A stretch of DNA of 64,000 bases, from positions 354,241-418,240 of the forward strand of contig NZ_JADIKF010000038.1 of the NCBI RefSeq assembly GCF_016904945.1, in the 5' to 3' direction. The stretch comes from Dyella mobilis (GTDB lineage Bacteria; Pseudomonadota; Gammaproteobacteria; Xanthomonadales; Rhodanobacteraceae). The translations under genes were made by a program, and so were the position numbers. Shown here one piece after another: positions 34,132 to 43,052 of the stretch (within the stretch, counting starts at the first letter, position 1; each line of letters opens with the position of its first letter). The notes below the pieces were generated by a model that was not told the DNA's origin, did no database searches, and was given only the letters and a program-made list of their open reading frames with translations.

Positions 34132-35196
34132 ATGCCGGAATCCTCGTCCAAAGCACCGACTCAACCGCACAGTCCGCTGCCGGACTTCTGCAGCCTGCCG
34201 GTGATTTCCGCCCTGCTGGTAGTAGGCGCGCTGTGTGTGACGCTGTGCTGGCTGGCACCGGAAAGCACGCGGGGGTGGCGCGGCTACAGCGTCGGCATGC
34301 TGTTCGTGGAATGGCTGGCGATCGTCATCGGCGTGGCTTTGTGCAAACTGCATCCCTGGTTGCGCCGCCTGCCCGGGCTGCTGCCGTATGCCGGCGTCTG
34401 GCTGGTCATGCTGCTGATCGTGACCGCAGGTAGCATGGCCGCCGAGTGGATGGACCAGATGCTGGGCATGCAACTGATTCTTTCTGGGCCGCACGTTTTC
34501 GTGCGCGACAATGCCTTGATCGCCGCCCTGCTGGGCGCGGCCATGCTGCGCTATTTTTTCGTGCTGGCCGAATGGCAGGCGCGATTGGCGGCGGTAGCGC
34601 ATGCCAGGGTCGAGGCCCTGCAGGCACGCATACGTCCGCATTTTCTGTTCAACAGCATGAATACGGTGGCCGCCTTGGTTCGCGTGGATCCGGTGGCCGC
34701 CGAACGCACGGTGGAAAACCTTTCCGAATTGTTCCGCGCCGCCCTGGGACAACACGACACGCATACCGGCACCTTGGGCGACGAATTGCAGCTGGTCGAT
34801 CGCTATCTCGCGATCGAGGAACTGCGCCTGGGCGAGCGTTTGCGCGTACGCCGCGAACTTGAAAACCTGCCGCTGGACGCCTCGCTGCCGTTGTTGCTGC
34901 TGCAGCCGCTGGTGGAAAACGCCGTGCGCCACGGCATCCAGCCGCGCCGCGAGGGTGGCGAGATCGTGCTGCTCGGCAGCTGCGAGAACGACATGATGCA
35001 GATCCAGATCGACAACCCGCTTGCCGACGAACCGAGCAGCGGCGGCAGCGGCCACGGCTTGAACAATGTTCGCCAGCGTGTTGCCTACCATTTCGGGCCG
35101 CGTGCCAGCATGGAAGCGGGACCGCACGAAGGCCGCTTTGTAGTGAAGCTGCGTCTGCCGGTGGAGATGCGCCATGCGCGTGCTGATCGTCGATGA
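34132..35196 (+). CDS. algZ: LytS/AlgZ-type sensor histidine kinase
   Basis: Membrane sensor kinase of 354 residues. About four hydrophobic segments (residues 20-150) are followed by a His_kinase domain with the phospho-acceptor region RPHFLFNSMNTVAALVR. The ATPase N-box is LLLLQPLVENAVRHGI and the G-box is GGSGHGLNNVRQRV. The final 23 nt overlap the response regulator gene. The algZ-algR-hemC order is a hallmark of Pseudomonas and Xanthomonas relatives, where the system affects alginate, pili or exopolysaccharide. Confidence 0.92.
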   Translation: MPESSSKAPTQPHSPLPDFCSLPVISALLVVGALCVTLCWLAPESTRGWRGYSVGMLFVEWLAIVIGVALCKLHPWLRRLPGLLPYAGVWLVMLLIVTAGSMAAEWMDQMLGMQLILSGPHVFVRDNALIAALLGAAMLRYFFVLAEWQARLAAVAHARVEALQARIRPHFLFNSMNTVAALVRVDPVAAERTVENLSELFRAALGQHDTHTGTLGDELQLVDRYLAIEELRLGERLRVRRELENLPLDASLPLLLLQPLVENAVRHGIQPRREGGEIVLLGSCENDMMQIQIDNPLADEPSSGGSGHGLNNVRQRVAYHFGPRASMEAGPHEGRFVVKLRLPVEMRHARADRR

Positions 35197-35878
35197 CGAA
35201 CCGCTGGCACGCGCGCGGCTGGCTACCTTGCTCGGGGAGTGCGAGGACGTGGAGATCGTCGGCAGCGTCGGCGATGGCGAGGCGGCGCTGACCGCGCTAT
35301 CCGATAGCCGCCCGGATGTCTTGCTGCTGGATATCAACATGCCGGGGCTCGACGGCAAGGCGCTCGCTGCGCGGCTGGCCAACCGGACCCGGCCGCAAAT
35401 CGTGTTTTGCACCGCCTACGAGGCGCATGCCGTCCACGCGTTCGAGCTTGGTGCCGCCGATTACCTGCTCAAGCCGGTACGGGTGGAACGCCTGCAGGAT
35501 GCGCTGCGGCGCGTGCAGCAGAGGCTGGAAGCGCATCTACGCGAACCCAGCGGATGGCTGCATGCACGCGTGCGCGGAGAGCCGGTGCGCATGGCGCTGG
35601 ATGACGTGATCTGCCTGCTGGCGGAAGAAAAGTACGTAGTCGCCCATCGCAGCGGCGACCAGCTGCTGCTGGATGATTCGCTGCGCCAGCTGGAAGAAAC
35701 CTACCCCGACCAGTTGATCCGACTGCATCGCAACTGCCTGGTCCCGGCTCACCGGCTGATCGGTCTGAAGACGTTGGCCGACGGACGCGTGTTGGCGCGC
35801 CTCGCCGGCACGGATTTCAGCCCGGAAGTAAGCCGCCGCAATCTCCCCGCCTTGCGCAAGCTGCTGCGCATGGGGTGA
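35174..35878 (+). CDS. algR: LytTR response regulator AlgR
   Basis: Response regulator of 234 residues. The receiver domain has acidic residues in LIVDDEPLARARL and the phospho-acceptor Asp in DVLLLDINMPGLDG (about residue 54). It is joined to a C-terminal LytTR DNA-binding domain (about 130-232) containing LHRNCLVPAHRLIGL. It overlaps algZ by 23 nt and is followed after 44 bp by hemC, as in pseudomonads. Confidence 0.95.
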   Translation: MRVLIVDDEPLARARLATLLGECEDVEIVGSVGDGEAALTALSDSRPDVLLLDINMPGLDGKALAARLANRTRPQIVFCTAYEAHAVHAFELGAADYLLKPVRVERLQDALRRVQQRLEAHLREPSGWLHARVRGEPVRMALDDVICLLAEEKYVVAHRSGDQLLLDDSLRQLEETYPDQLIRLHRNCLVPAHRLIGLKTLADGRVLARLAGTDFSPEVSRRNLPALRKLLRMG

Positions 35879-35922
35879 CCGGTGCGCGACAATAGCGACG
35901 ACCGTTTATCACCGGAGCTGTC

Positions 35923-36840
35923 ATGACGCCCACGACCCTGCGCATCGCCACACGCAAGAGCGCACTCGCGCTGTGGCAAGCCGAACACGTGGCAGGACTC
36001 CTGCGCGCCGCTCACCCCGGGCTTCGCGTGGAACTGGTGCCGTTGTCGACACGCGGCGACGAAATTCTCGACAAGCCGCTGGCCACCATTGGCGGCAAGG
36101 GCTTGTTCCTCAAGGAACTGGAGGTGGCGATGCTGGAAGGATGCGCCGACCTGGCCGTGCATTCGCTCAAAGACGTTCCAGCAGAACTGGAAGCGGGCTT
36201 CACGCTCCCGGCGATCCTGCCGCGCGCGGATGCCGCCGATGCCTTCGTCAGCAACGACTACGCCGAGCTGAATGCGTTGCCACGTGGTGCGCGTGTCGGT
36301 ACGTCGTCGCTGCGCCGGCAGGCCCAACTGCGTGCCATGCGGCCCGACCTGGAATTGCTGGACCTGCGCGGCAACGTCGGCACGCGTCTGCAAAAGCTTG
36401 ATTCCGGTCACTATGAAGCGATCCTGCTGGCTTGCGCAGGGTTGGAACGCCTGGGTTTGCACGATCGCATCCGCAGTCGCCTGGCGGCACCGGACTGGCT
36501 GCCTGCACCGGGCCAGGCGGCCATTGCGATCGAGGCACGCATCGACCAGATTGAAGTGCTCGAAGCCCTCGCCGTGCTGGATGACGCCGATACGCGCCTG
36601 GCGGTGACGGCGGAGCGCGCTATGAATCACCTGCTCGGCGGCAGTTGCACCGTGCCGGTGGGCGCATGGTGCACGGTCACCGAGCACGGGCTGCATTTGC
36701 GCGGCATGGTCGGCGATGTATCCAGTGGCCGGCTGTTGCTGGCGGAAGCCGCCGGCGAAGGCGACGATCCGGTAAAGCTGGGCCATGACGTGGCCCAGGC
36801 ATTGTTCGCACAAGGCGCCTCGGCATTGCTTTCGCGCTGA
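35923..36840 (+). CDS. hemC: porphobilinogen deaminase (hydroxymethylbilane synthase)
   Basis: Joins four porphobilinogen molecules into hydroxymethylbilane in haem biosynthesis, in the cytoplasm. The N-terminal [19 protein letters not shown] signature and KGLFLKELE and HSLKDVP motifs are present. The dipyrromethane-cofactor Cys lies in [13 protein letters not shown]. The 305-residue length is normal, and GGAG sits 5 nt before the ATG. No hemD follows; the next gene is convergent. Confidence 0.97.
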   Translation: MTPTTLRIATRKSALALWQAEHVAGLLRAAHPGLRVELVPLSTRGDEILDKPLATIGGKGLFLKELEVAMLEGCADLAVHSLKDVPAELEAGFTLPAILPRADAADAFVSNDYAELNALPRGARVGTSSLRRQAQLRAMRPDLELLDLRGNVGTRLQKLDSGHYEAILLACAGLERLGLHDRIRSRLAAPDWLPAPGQAAIAIEARIDQIEVLEALAVLDDADTRLAVTAERAMNHLLGGSCTVPVGAWCTVTEHGLHLRGMVGDVSSGRLLLAEAAGEGDDPVKLGHDVAQALFAQGASALLSR

Positions 36841-36842
36841 GG

Positions 36843-36875
36843 AAAACCCGAGGACGATCCAACGGATCGCCCTCG
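36843..36875 (-). terminator. intrinsic terminator of the second TonB receptor
   Basis: The two-part stem CGAGG..GATCC / GGATC..CCTCG (36849-36875) is followed on the minus strand by GGTTTTCC. It is placed between the hemC stop and the receptor stop, so it serves mainly the minus-strand receptor gene. Confidence 0.65.
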
Positions 36876-36900
36876 TCGCAGGCACGCAAGGTTTGATCGC

Positions 36901-39792
36901 TCAGAACTTCTGGCTGTATTGCACGTAGAAGTAGCGATCGATATCGAACTGCGGGTTGTAAGGCGGACTGCCGGAACCGGCCGAAGCCACGTTGTAGTAC
37001 AGCGGCCCTTTCTTGTTGAAGATGTTGTTGACGCCCAGCGAGAGCTTGCCGTTCCACGGCATGCTGTAGCGAAACTGCGCGTCGTTGAAGGTCGTCGAAC
37101 CTTTTTGTGCCACGCCCTGGCCGGGATTTACCGGATTGGGATAGTCCGGGTTATCGCACTCGATGCCGACATCCCAGCAGCTGTCCTTGAGGCCGGAGAA
37201 GTAACGCACCGTCCAGCTTGCGCCGAATTGCTTGTAGTCCCAGTCCAACTGCACGTTGGACCGTGTGCGATACAGCGCCTGCGTACCGCTCATCCAGCCG
37301 GCGAGGTTCTTGGTCAACGACCCCGGACCATTGCTGGTTTGATAGCTGCTCAGATAATTGCCGTCCACACCGACGCGGAATTGGCCAAGGGGCGTTACCG
37401 GCAGGCGGTAGTGAATGCCGAAATCAAATCCGCGCGTATTGACCGATCCCAGGTTTACCGGGCCCTCCCGCAGCGAGTTGATGAGACCGGAACTGTCGCG
37501 CGTGATATTTGCGCAGTAGTCGGCAAGGTTCTCGATGTAGCAGTAGTTCAAAATGTCGCTGGCATCGAGGTAAGTGACCGCCTGCTTCAGGCGGATGTCG
37601 TAGTAGTCCAGGGTTACATCCAGGCCATCGACGTAGTGCGGGCTGTAGACCAGCCCCATGGTGCGCGTGCTGGACGTTTCCGGCTTCAGCTTTGGGTTTG
37701 AGCCTTGAGTGAAGGGAATGGTCGTTTGCCCGCCATTGGGACCGACTTCCCCGGATTGGCCGATCTGTCGATAGTTCGTCGGCACGCCGGCCGCTGCACA
37801 GGCGGCAGCGACGTTCGCGCTGCCCACGGCAGCACCATAAGCGCTGTCGCAAGGATCGAGGAAAGTTTCAAAGCTTTGCGCATTGCCGCCGAAAAGATCC
37901 TGCAGGGCCGGAGCACGAAAACCCTTGGCATAGGTACCGCGCAGCAGCAGATCGGTAATGGGCCGCCAGCGTATGCTGTATTTGTTGTTGGTCGTGCTGC
38001 CGAAGTTGCTGTAGTGCGAATAGCGGCTGGCGACATTGAGGCCCAGCTCTTGCGCTCCCGGCAGGTCGCGCAGCAATGGCACGTCCAATTCCAGGTACGC
38101 CTCGTTCACGTCGTAGCGGCCCTTGGTGGGATCGCTTGCGAGATTGGTCGTCAAGCCTGCCGAATCCGGACCATACGGACGGAAGTAGCCTTTTTCGCGG
38201 CGATGTTCCAGGCCTCCGGCGATATTGACCGTACCACCGGGTAGATCGAACAAGCCGCCGCTCGTGTTCACCGTGATGTCGTCCGTCTGGCTCTGTTGTC
38301 GCGCGGTACCTACGGCATTGAGATAAGACCACAACGAAGACGGTGTATGGCCCGGGCCCGCCAACACATTCCACGGCACGCAACCGGCGGCGCGTGCTGC
38401 GGCATCGGCGCATGCCAGTTGCCCATCGATCACCGTGGTGGGGCCGATCGCATTGAGCACGTTCGGCAGATACAGATTGCCGGTGGTTATTTGCTTGATA
38501 TTGTTCTGGGAGAAGGTGTAGTTGGCATCCCAGCTCCAGTCGTGACTGAGAAAGCTGAAGTAGCCCTGGGCGCCCAGGTCTACGTGGGCGAGCCGGGAAT
38601 TGGCCCAGGTAATGCGCGGCAGTTCCACCGTGCGGCGTGCAAAGGGCGTTTCGTAGCCGGGAAACGGGTTGTAGGCATTGTTCGGATCCATCACCAGGTT
38701 GGCGGTATCGATGCCTGATGTCGATAGCGGATATCCCGCGAGCTGGCTGCTGGTATCGCGCGTGCTGTAGGTGGCAGTGCCCGTCAGCGTGATGTCGTCG
38801 GTGAGCTTGTAGCGTTCCTGCGCGAAGATGGTTTTGAGCTTGCTGCCCGCGCGGAAGGTCGAGTCCTGGTTCGTGTTGTAGAGGTCGCTCGGGTCGCCGG
38901 TGAATCGATGGTAGTTATCCAGGTTTCCGGTATCTGCGCTGCCATGGTTGATGACGTACTGATTGGGAACCCACTGGCCGTTCTTATCGTATTTGCCGGC
39001 GCCCGGGGTGCCCTCCGCGCGTGGATCCGTCACGCGGCCCCAGGGCCCTAGCCCCAGACTATCGTCGGGGTGGCGTGGACCGGCGCCGTAGCGCGTGATG
39101 GCGCGCGTGCGATCCCACATCGGCGATTCGTCCTGATAGGACGCGCTGATGATGGTGGATGACTTCGCGGTGTTGTGGCCCCAGGTGAAATCGGCGTTTT
39201 TCTGCTGGCCATCGCCCTTTTGATTGGAGCCGTAATACACGTTGGCTTCGGCGCCGTCGAATTTCTCGCGGGTGATGATGTTGACCACGCCTGCGATGGC
39301 GTCGGAACCGTAGATGGATGAGGCGCCGTCTTTCAGGACATCGATGCGCTCGACCATGGCGACCGGAATGGTCGACAAGTCGGTGAGGCCGCTGAGGCTG
39401 GTGCTCCACCGATGACCGTTCACCAGCACCAGCGTACGCGTGGAGCCCAGGTAACGGATGTCGACGTAGCGCCCGCCCACATCCGCGCCGTTCAACAAAG
39501 TGTCCTGCGGAGTAATGTCCGGCGTACCTGCTGAGGGCAGGCGCGCCAGCACATCGTTGAGGTTGGTCAAACCCGTGGCCTGAATCGCCTGACGATCCAT
39601 TGTAAAGACCGGCTGCGACGTTTCCACATCCACGCTGCGAATGTGCGAACCGGTCACGGTGATGGCCTCCAGGTTCTTGGCCTTTTTCGGTTCGCTACTA
39701 CTGTCGCTGCCGACATCCTGCGCCGACGCCGTGCAGGTAAACATGGTCAATGCCGCCGCAACGGCCGATGCGATCAGGGTTTTCTGCCTCAT
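36901..39792 (-). CDS. TonB-dependent receptor, RagA/oar-like (large) type
   Basis: Outer-membrane active transporter of 963 residues. Signal peptide MRQKTLIASAVAAALTMFTC..ASAQ precedes a plug domain with AITVTGSHIRS, IRYLGSTRTLVLVNGHRW and DGASSIYGSDAIAGVVNIIT. The large barrel ends in QYSQKF. The TonB-box-like EAITVTGS lies at about residues 42-50. The subfamily resembles Xanthomonad receptors for glycans or peptides; no neighbour reveals the ligand. The upstream 340 bp contain no gene, so regulation is local. No relation to hemC is implied beyond adjacency. Confidence 0.93.
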   Translation of the reverse strand: MRQKTLIASAVAAALTMFTCTASAQDVGSDSSSEPKKAKNLEAITVTGSHIRSVDVETSQPVFTMDRQAIQATGLTNLNDVLARLPSAGTPDITPQDTLLNGADVGGRYVDIRYLGSTRTLVLVNGHRWSTSLSGLTDLSTIPVAMVERIDVLKDGASSIYGSDAIAGVVNIITREKFDGAEANVYYGSNQKGDGQQKNADFTWGHNTAKSSTIISASYQDESPMWDRTRAITRYGAGPRHPDDSLGLGPWGRVTDPRAEGTPGAGKYDKNGQWVPNQYVINHGSADTGNLDNYHRFTGDPSDLYNTNQDSTFRAGSKLKTIFAQERYKLTDDITLTGTATYSTRDTSSQLAGYPLSTSGIDTANLVMDPNNAYNPFPGYETPFARRTVELPRITWANSRLAHVDLGAQGYFSFLSHDWSWDANYTFSQNNIKQITTGNLYLPNVLNAIGPTTVIDGQLACADAAARAAGCVPWNVLAGPGHTPSSLWSYLNAVGTARQQSQTDDITVNTSGGLFDLPGGTVNIAGGLEHRREKGYFRPYGPDSAGLTTNLASDPTKGRYDVNEAYLELDVPLLRDLPGAQELGLNVASRYSHYSNFGSTTNNKYSIRWRPITDLLLRGTYAKGFRAPALQDLFGGNAQSFETFLDPCDSAYGAAVGSANVAAACAAAGVPTNYRQIGQSGEVGPNGGQTTIPFTQGSNPKLKPETSSTRTMGLVYSPHYVDGLDVTLDYYDIRLKQAVTYLDASDILNYCYIENLADYCANITRDSSGLINSLREGPVNLGSVNTRGFDFGIHYRLPVTPLGQFRVGVDGNYLSSYQTSNGPGSLTKNLAGWMSGTQALYRTRSNVQLDWDYKQFGASWTVRYFSGLKDSCWDVGIECDNPDYPNPVNPGQGVAQKGSTTFNDAQFRYSMPWNGKLSLGVNNIFNKKGPLYYNVASAGSGSPPYNPQFDIDRYFYVQYSQKF

Positions 39793-40066
39793 CTGAACAG
39801 CTCCTTCTATTGTGTCTGGTCTGGTTCGGCTGCGGTGTGGCGCGGGCGGCGTTCATCGCACACACCTCTCTTTGCGCGCGCATCGTGCTGCGTACGAAAT
39901 GAGCGCGGATGCCCCTGGAGGTCAGGCGATGGAAGCGGCACGAGCAAGCGTTATCGAGCCTTTTTCAGGCTCTCCTAATCACTCGTGGGATGACATAGCG
40001 AATGCGCGAAAGCCGCGTGGTTGATGGCGGAAACGCGTGTAGGCGCTTTCAGAAATCGCGCAAAGA
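39793..40066. other. intergenic region upstream of the TonB receptor
   Basis: No gene is supported in these 274 bases. They should carry the minus-strand promoter of the receptor. I saw no Fur box, Pho box or long dyad here. Confidence 0.35.
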
Positions 40067-40098
40067 AAAACCCCTCTGCCAAAGGCAAGAGGGGTTTG
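40067..40098 (-). terminator. intrinsic terminator of the DUF481 gene
   Basis: AAACCCCTCTGCC and GGCAAGAGGGGTTT form a stem with one bulged base and an AAA loop. On the minus strand the hairpin is followed by TTTTTC. It lies 39 nt beyond the stop of the DUF481 gene. Confidence 0.9.
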
Positions 40099-40136
40099 GC
40101 GTGGCATGGCCGCGCAAAGCGCGGCGGACGCTTCGG

Positions 40137-40949
40137 TTAGAGGTTGTAGACCACGTTGGTGGTCGTCAGCGTGTCGGTGCGGCGGATGCCCGGCAACACT
40201 TCGCTATTGTGGCGGACCTGGAAGCCGACCTTGATGGCGAGCTTCTTGGTCATGCTGACCGCAAGCCCGGCATCGTTCTGCATGTAGGTGTTCTTGCTGC
40301 CCGCTTCGGTCAGGAACGTATCTTCGAAGGAGGTGTTGTCGGTGATGCGGTATTTGTAGTTGATCAGCCCGCGTGCCACCACCTGGTGCTGGGTCGGTTC
40401 GCTTTCCAGCACCTCTTTGCCTTCGATCGTCACGTAGCCGGTAGCCGGCTGGTATTCGGTGTAACCCGGGCCGATTTCGAAAGACAGCTGGGTGCGGTCC
40501 GTCTTCAAAGCCATGTAGCCGTAGCCGACGGAGACCGTGCCCTGCCAGCGGTTGGCGGCAAAGTCGTCGTGGTCGTAGCGGCCGGCGGCCACGATGTAGC
40601 TGCGGGTATCGAGCTTGTAGCCGGCCGAAGCGCCGAAATCGTAGCGGCTGGCGGTGGTATCGAATTGCTTGATCGAGTTGCCCTGGGGATCGACTACCGT
40701 GACCTGGCCCTTGGTGCGCAGCCAGTCAGCGAAGAAGTCGTTCTTCCACTGATCGGTTTCCTGGTGCAGTTTTACTTTCGCATTGATGTTCTGCGAACGG
40801 GAATTGCCCGTCGTCGAGGCGAAGCCCAATTCACCTGAGCCGGTCCAGGTGCCCCAAGAGGTCTGGACGCCGGACGAGGTGTCCTGGGCCTGGGCAGCGA
40901 ATGTGGCCAGGGTGGCAAGCGCCAGACCGGTCAGCAGGATAGTTTTCAT
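40137..40949 (-). CDS. DUF481 (YdiY-like) outer-membrane beta-barrel protein
   Basis: Salt-stress-induced outer-membrane protein family DUF481, 270 residues. The signal peptide MKTILLTGLALATLATFAAQAQ fixes the ATG at 40949. The mature chain alternates short aromatic strands, beginning GSGELGFASTTGNSRSQNIN, and ends in VVYNL, compatible with a barrel. Physiological role is not established. A perfect 20-bp palindrome lies 78 bp upstream and could be its operator. Confidence 0.9.
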   Translation of the reverse strand: MKTILLTGLALATLATFAAQAQDTSSGVQTSWGTWTGSGELGFASTTGNSRSQNINAKVKLHQETDQWKNDFFADWLRTKGQVTVVDPQGNSIKQFDTTASRYDFGASAGYKLDTRSYIVAAGRYDHDDFAANRWQGTVSVGYGYMALKTDRTQLSFEIGPGYTEYQPATGYVTIEGKEVLESEPTQHQVVARGLINYKYRITDNTSFEDTFLTEAGSKNTYMQNDAGLAVSMTKKLAIKVGFQVRHNSEVLPGIRRTDTLTTTNVVYNL

Positions 40950-41026
40950 CGCTGGTTGTCCTATTGTTAAAAAGTTGTGCAACGCGCCACTTTAATGGCA
41001 CGGCTTGAATCTTCTGTGAATGTTTA

Positions 41027-41046
41027 GATCGGTATTAATACCGATC
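41027..41046. promoter_or_regulatory. perfect 20-bp palindrome upstream of the DUF481 gene
   Basis: GATCGGTATTAATACCGATC reads identically on both strands. It contains the stop codon of the upstream membrane-protein gene and lies 78-97 bp before the DUF481 start. No T-tract follows, so an operator is more likely than a terminator. Confidence 0.6.
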
Positions 41047-41967
41047 ACGCGGCCAAAACGGTTCGATCTGAGCCGAACGTGCCTGAGCGGAGCGCGTAAG
41101 CGCAAAGTCGTAGAGCCACAGCTCCAGACTTTTTCCAATGATACAGGCAGTTGCCGCACACGGTGCCAGCCATCGGCCGCCGGGGACGATCGGCATCAGC
41201 AGCAGGCTGAGGCTGGGCACCACCCAGACCAGGATGGCGGCCAGGAATCGCCGGGACTGCAACCCCTGCGCCGCCCGCTGGTATTCGCCCAGGCCGGGCT
41301 CGGTCAGGGATTGCCAGTTCAGCCCATCGACCAGGCCCAGCAGCATGGCCATCAGCAGCAGACCGATCTCCCACGGCAAAGGCTCCACCACGCTCCCCGT
41401 GAGATCGGCCTGAAAGATCACACAGACCCACAACCACAGGCCACCGCTGTACCAGGCTGAAAGCAACCGGCTCACTGGCAATTGGATGGCGATCCCTGCC
41501 CGGCTGGCCAGACGGCGCGTGCGGTAGCCATAGGCACTCGTCACCAGGCAGGACAGGCTGCAGATCATCAGGATCAGGCTGGCCACGCGCGTGGCCCAGA
41601 AGCCGTCCGTGCCGCGGACCAGGCCCGCCAGGCCAAGCAGGGGCAGGTAGGTGGCAAGGGCCAGCATCGCCTCGCGGGTCGGGCGCTGCGCGGTGCCGAC
41701 GCGCCAGCCATGCCATTCGGGCATCACGCGCGAGCGCATGCAGGCTGCCAGCAGACCGGCACTGACGAACACGCAGCCCAGCGTCAGCGGTACCAGCGCT
41801 TCCCCGCGCCCGGTGCGGTAGATCCCCAGCGCCAGGGCCAGGCCAAGCAGGGTCCACAGGCCATAGCCGCACAGGGCCAGGGCCTCCAGGAGCATGGGCG
41901 CCAACCCTGCCGGAGGGGCATGGAAGTCGCCGTTCACCGACTGCGATGGAGGGGACGAATTGATCAT
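41035..41967 (-). CDS. multi-pass membrane protein of unknown function
   Basis: About 310 residues with eight or nine hydrophobic segments and few charged residues, hence an inner-membrane protein. A stretch VGTAQRPTREAMLALATYLP and the C-terminal CIIGKSLELWLYDFAL are faintly like DmsC-type quinol-oxidising anchors, but no molybdoenzyme genes are near. I do not assign a function. The ATG at 41967 is preferred because an ATG at 42030 would leave only 23 bp to the divergent WYL gene; neither has a clear ribosome site. The divergent regulator may control it. Confidence 0.65.
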   Translation of the reverse strand: MINSSPPSQSVNGDFHAPPAGLAPMLLEALALCGYGLWTLLGLALALGIYRTGRGEALVPLTLGCVFVSAGLLAACMRSRVMPEWHGWRVGTAQRPTREAMLALATYLPLLGLAGLVRGTDGFWATRVASLILMICSLSCLVTSAYGYRTRRLASRAGIAIQLPVSRLLSAWYSGGLWLWVCVIFQADLTGSVVEPLPWEIGLLLMAMLLGLVDGLNWQSLTEPGLGEYQRAAQGLQSRRFLAAILVWVVPSLSLLLMPIVPGGRWLAPCAATACIIGKSLELWLYDFALTRSAQARSAQIEPFWPRDRY

Positions 41968-42053
41968 GAGGACCGGGGAAAGTCCGCACGCGCGCTTGCG
42001 GGCGTCACGTAGCATGCTCATGCTACACAAATCCCCGGCCGCCGAAAGTCGAC

Positions 42054-43025
42054 ATGGATCGCTACGAGCGCATTCTTACCCTGCACCGCCTGCTGAAATC
42101 GGCCCATTACCCGGTGCCGCTGCCCAGACTGATGGACGAGCTGGAATGCTCGCGCGCCACGCTATATCGCGACATTGCCTTCCTGCGGGACGCCCTGGGG
42201 GCACCGATCGAAAGCGCCGGCGGCGAGCACGCCGCGTTTCGCTACGAGGCCACCGAAGGCCAGCGCTTCGAGCTGCCCGGCCTGTGGCTGACCTCGGACG
42301 AACTGGCCGCCTTGCTGGCCTTGAACGAACTGATCGGCCGCAGCGGTCCCGGCGTGCTGGCCGGCGCGCTGGCGCCGTTCAAGGCACGCATCGAGCATCT
42401 GCTGTCGGATCGTGCCAGCGGCAAGGCGTTGCCGGTGGAACGTATCCGCGTCATTCCGTGGGGCGAGCGCAAGCTGGACCAGCAGGTTTTCCGCATCACC
42501 GCCGGTGCAGTGCTCGATCGCAAGCAGCTGCGTTTCCTCTATCGTGCGCGCACCACCAATAACGAAAGCCGACGCACGGTATCGCCGCAACGGCTGACGC
42601 ATTACCGCGACAACTGGTACCTGGACGCGTGGGACCACGACCGCGAGGCTTTACGCAGTTTCGCGGTGGATCGCATCGTGGAACCGCATACCCTGGAGGC
42701 CGCTGCCACCGACGTGGCGGAAAACGACCTGAACGATTTGCTCGCTTCCAGCTACGGCATTTTTGCCGGCAAGCCGAAGGCGTGGGCCACGATCCGCTTT
42801 TCGGCGCATGCCGCGCGCTGGGTGGCGGACGAGCATTGGCATTCCCAGCAGAAAGGAAGCTGGCTGCCGGACGGCCGCTATGAATTGCAGGTGCCGTATT
42901 CCAATTCGCGCGAACTGCTGATGGATGTACTCAAGTACGGTCCGGATGCGGAGATCGTGGCGCCACTGCCGCTGCGTGAGGAAATGAAGATCATGCTTCA
43001 GCTGGCTTTGGGCGGTTATCAGTAG
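42054..43025 (+). CDS. YafY-like HTH/WYL-domain transcriptional regulator
   Basis: One-component regulator of 323 residues. An N-terminal winged helix (ILTLHRLLKSAHYPVPLPRL, ELECSRATLYRDIAFLRD) is followed by a WYL domain with HYRDNWYLDAWDHDREALR (about residues 182-200) and a WCX C-terminal extension. WYL domains bind nucleic acid or small ligands and occur in DNA-damage and phage-defence regulators. Divergent from a membrane-protein gene, which is the closest candidate target. Confidence 0.9.
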   Translation: MDRYERILTLHRLLKSAHYPVPLPRLMDELECSRATLYRDIAFLRDALGAPIESAGGEHAAFRYEATEGQRFELPGLWLTSDELAALLALNELIGRSGPGVLAGALAPFKARIEHLLSDRASGKALPVERIRVIPWGERKLDQQVFRITAGAVLDRKQLRFLYRARTTNNESRRTVSPQRLTHYRDNWYLDAWDHDREALRSFAVDRIVEPHTLEAAATDVAENDLNDLLASSYGIFAGKPKAWATIRFSAHAARWVADEHWHSQQKGSWLPDGRYELQVPYSNSRELLMDVLKYGPDAEIVAPLPLREEMKIMLQLALGGYQ

Positions 43026-43052
43026 TCCAAACCCCTGCCATCCCGCGCTAAC

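Noticed and set aside
36901..39792. Haem uptake role for the second TonB receptor because it follows hemC
   Set aside because: The genes are convergent with a terminator between them, and the plug and barrel sequence shows no haem-receptor FRAP/NPNL-type motif that I could find.
41035..41967. DmsC-type anchor subunit of a DMSO reductase
   Set aside because: Similarity is limited to short stretches and no molybdopterin or Fe-S subunit genes are adjacent. Left as an unknown membrane protein.
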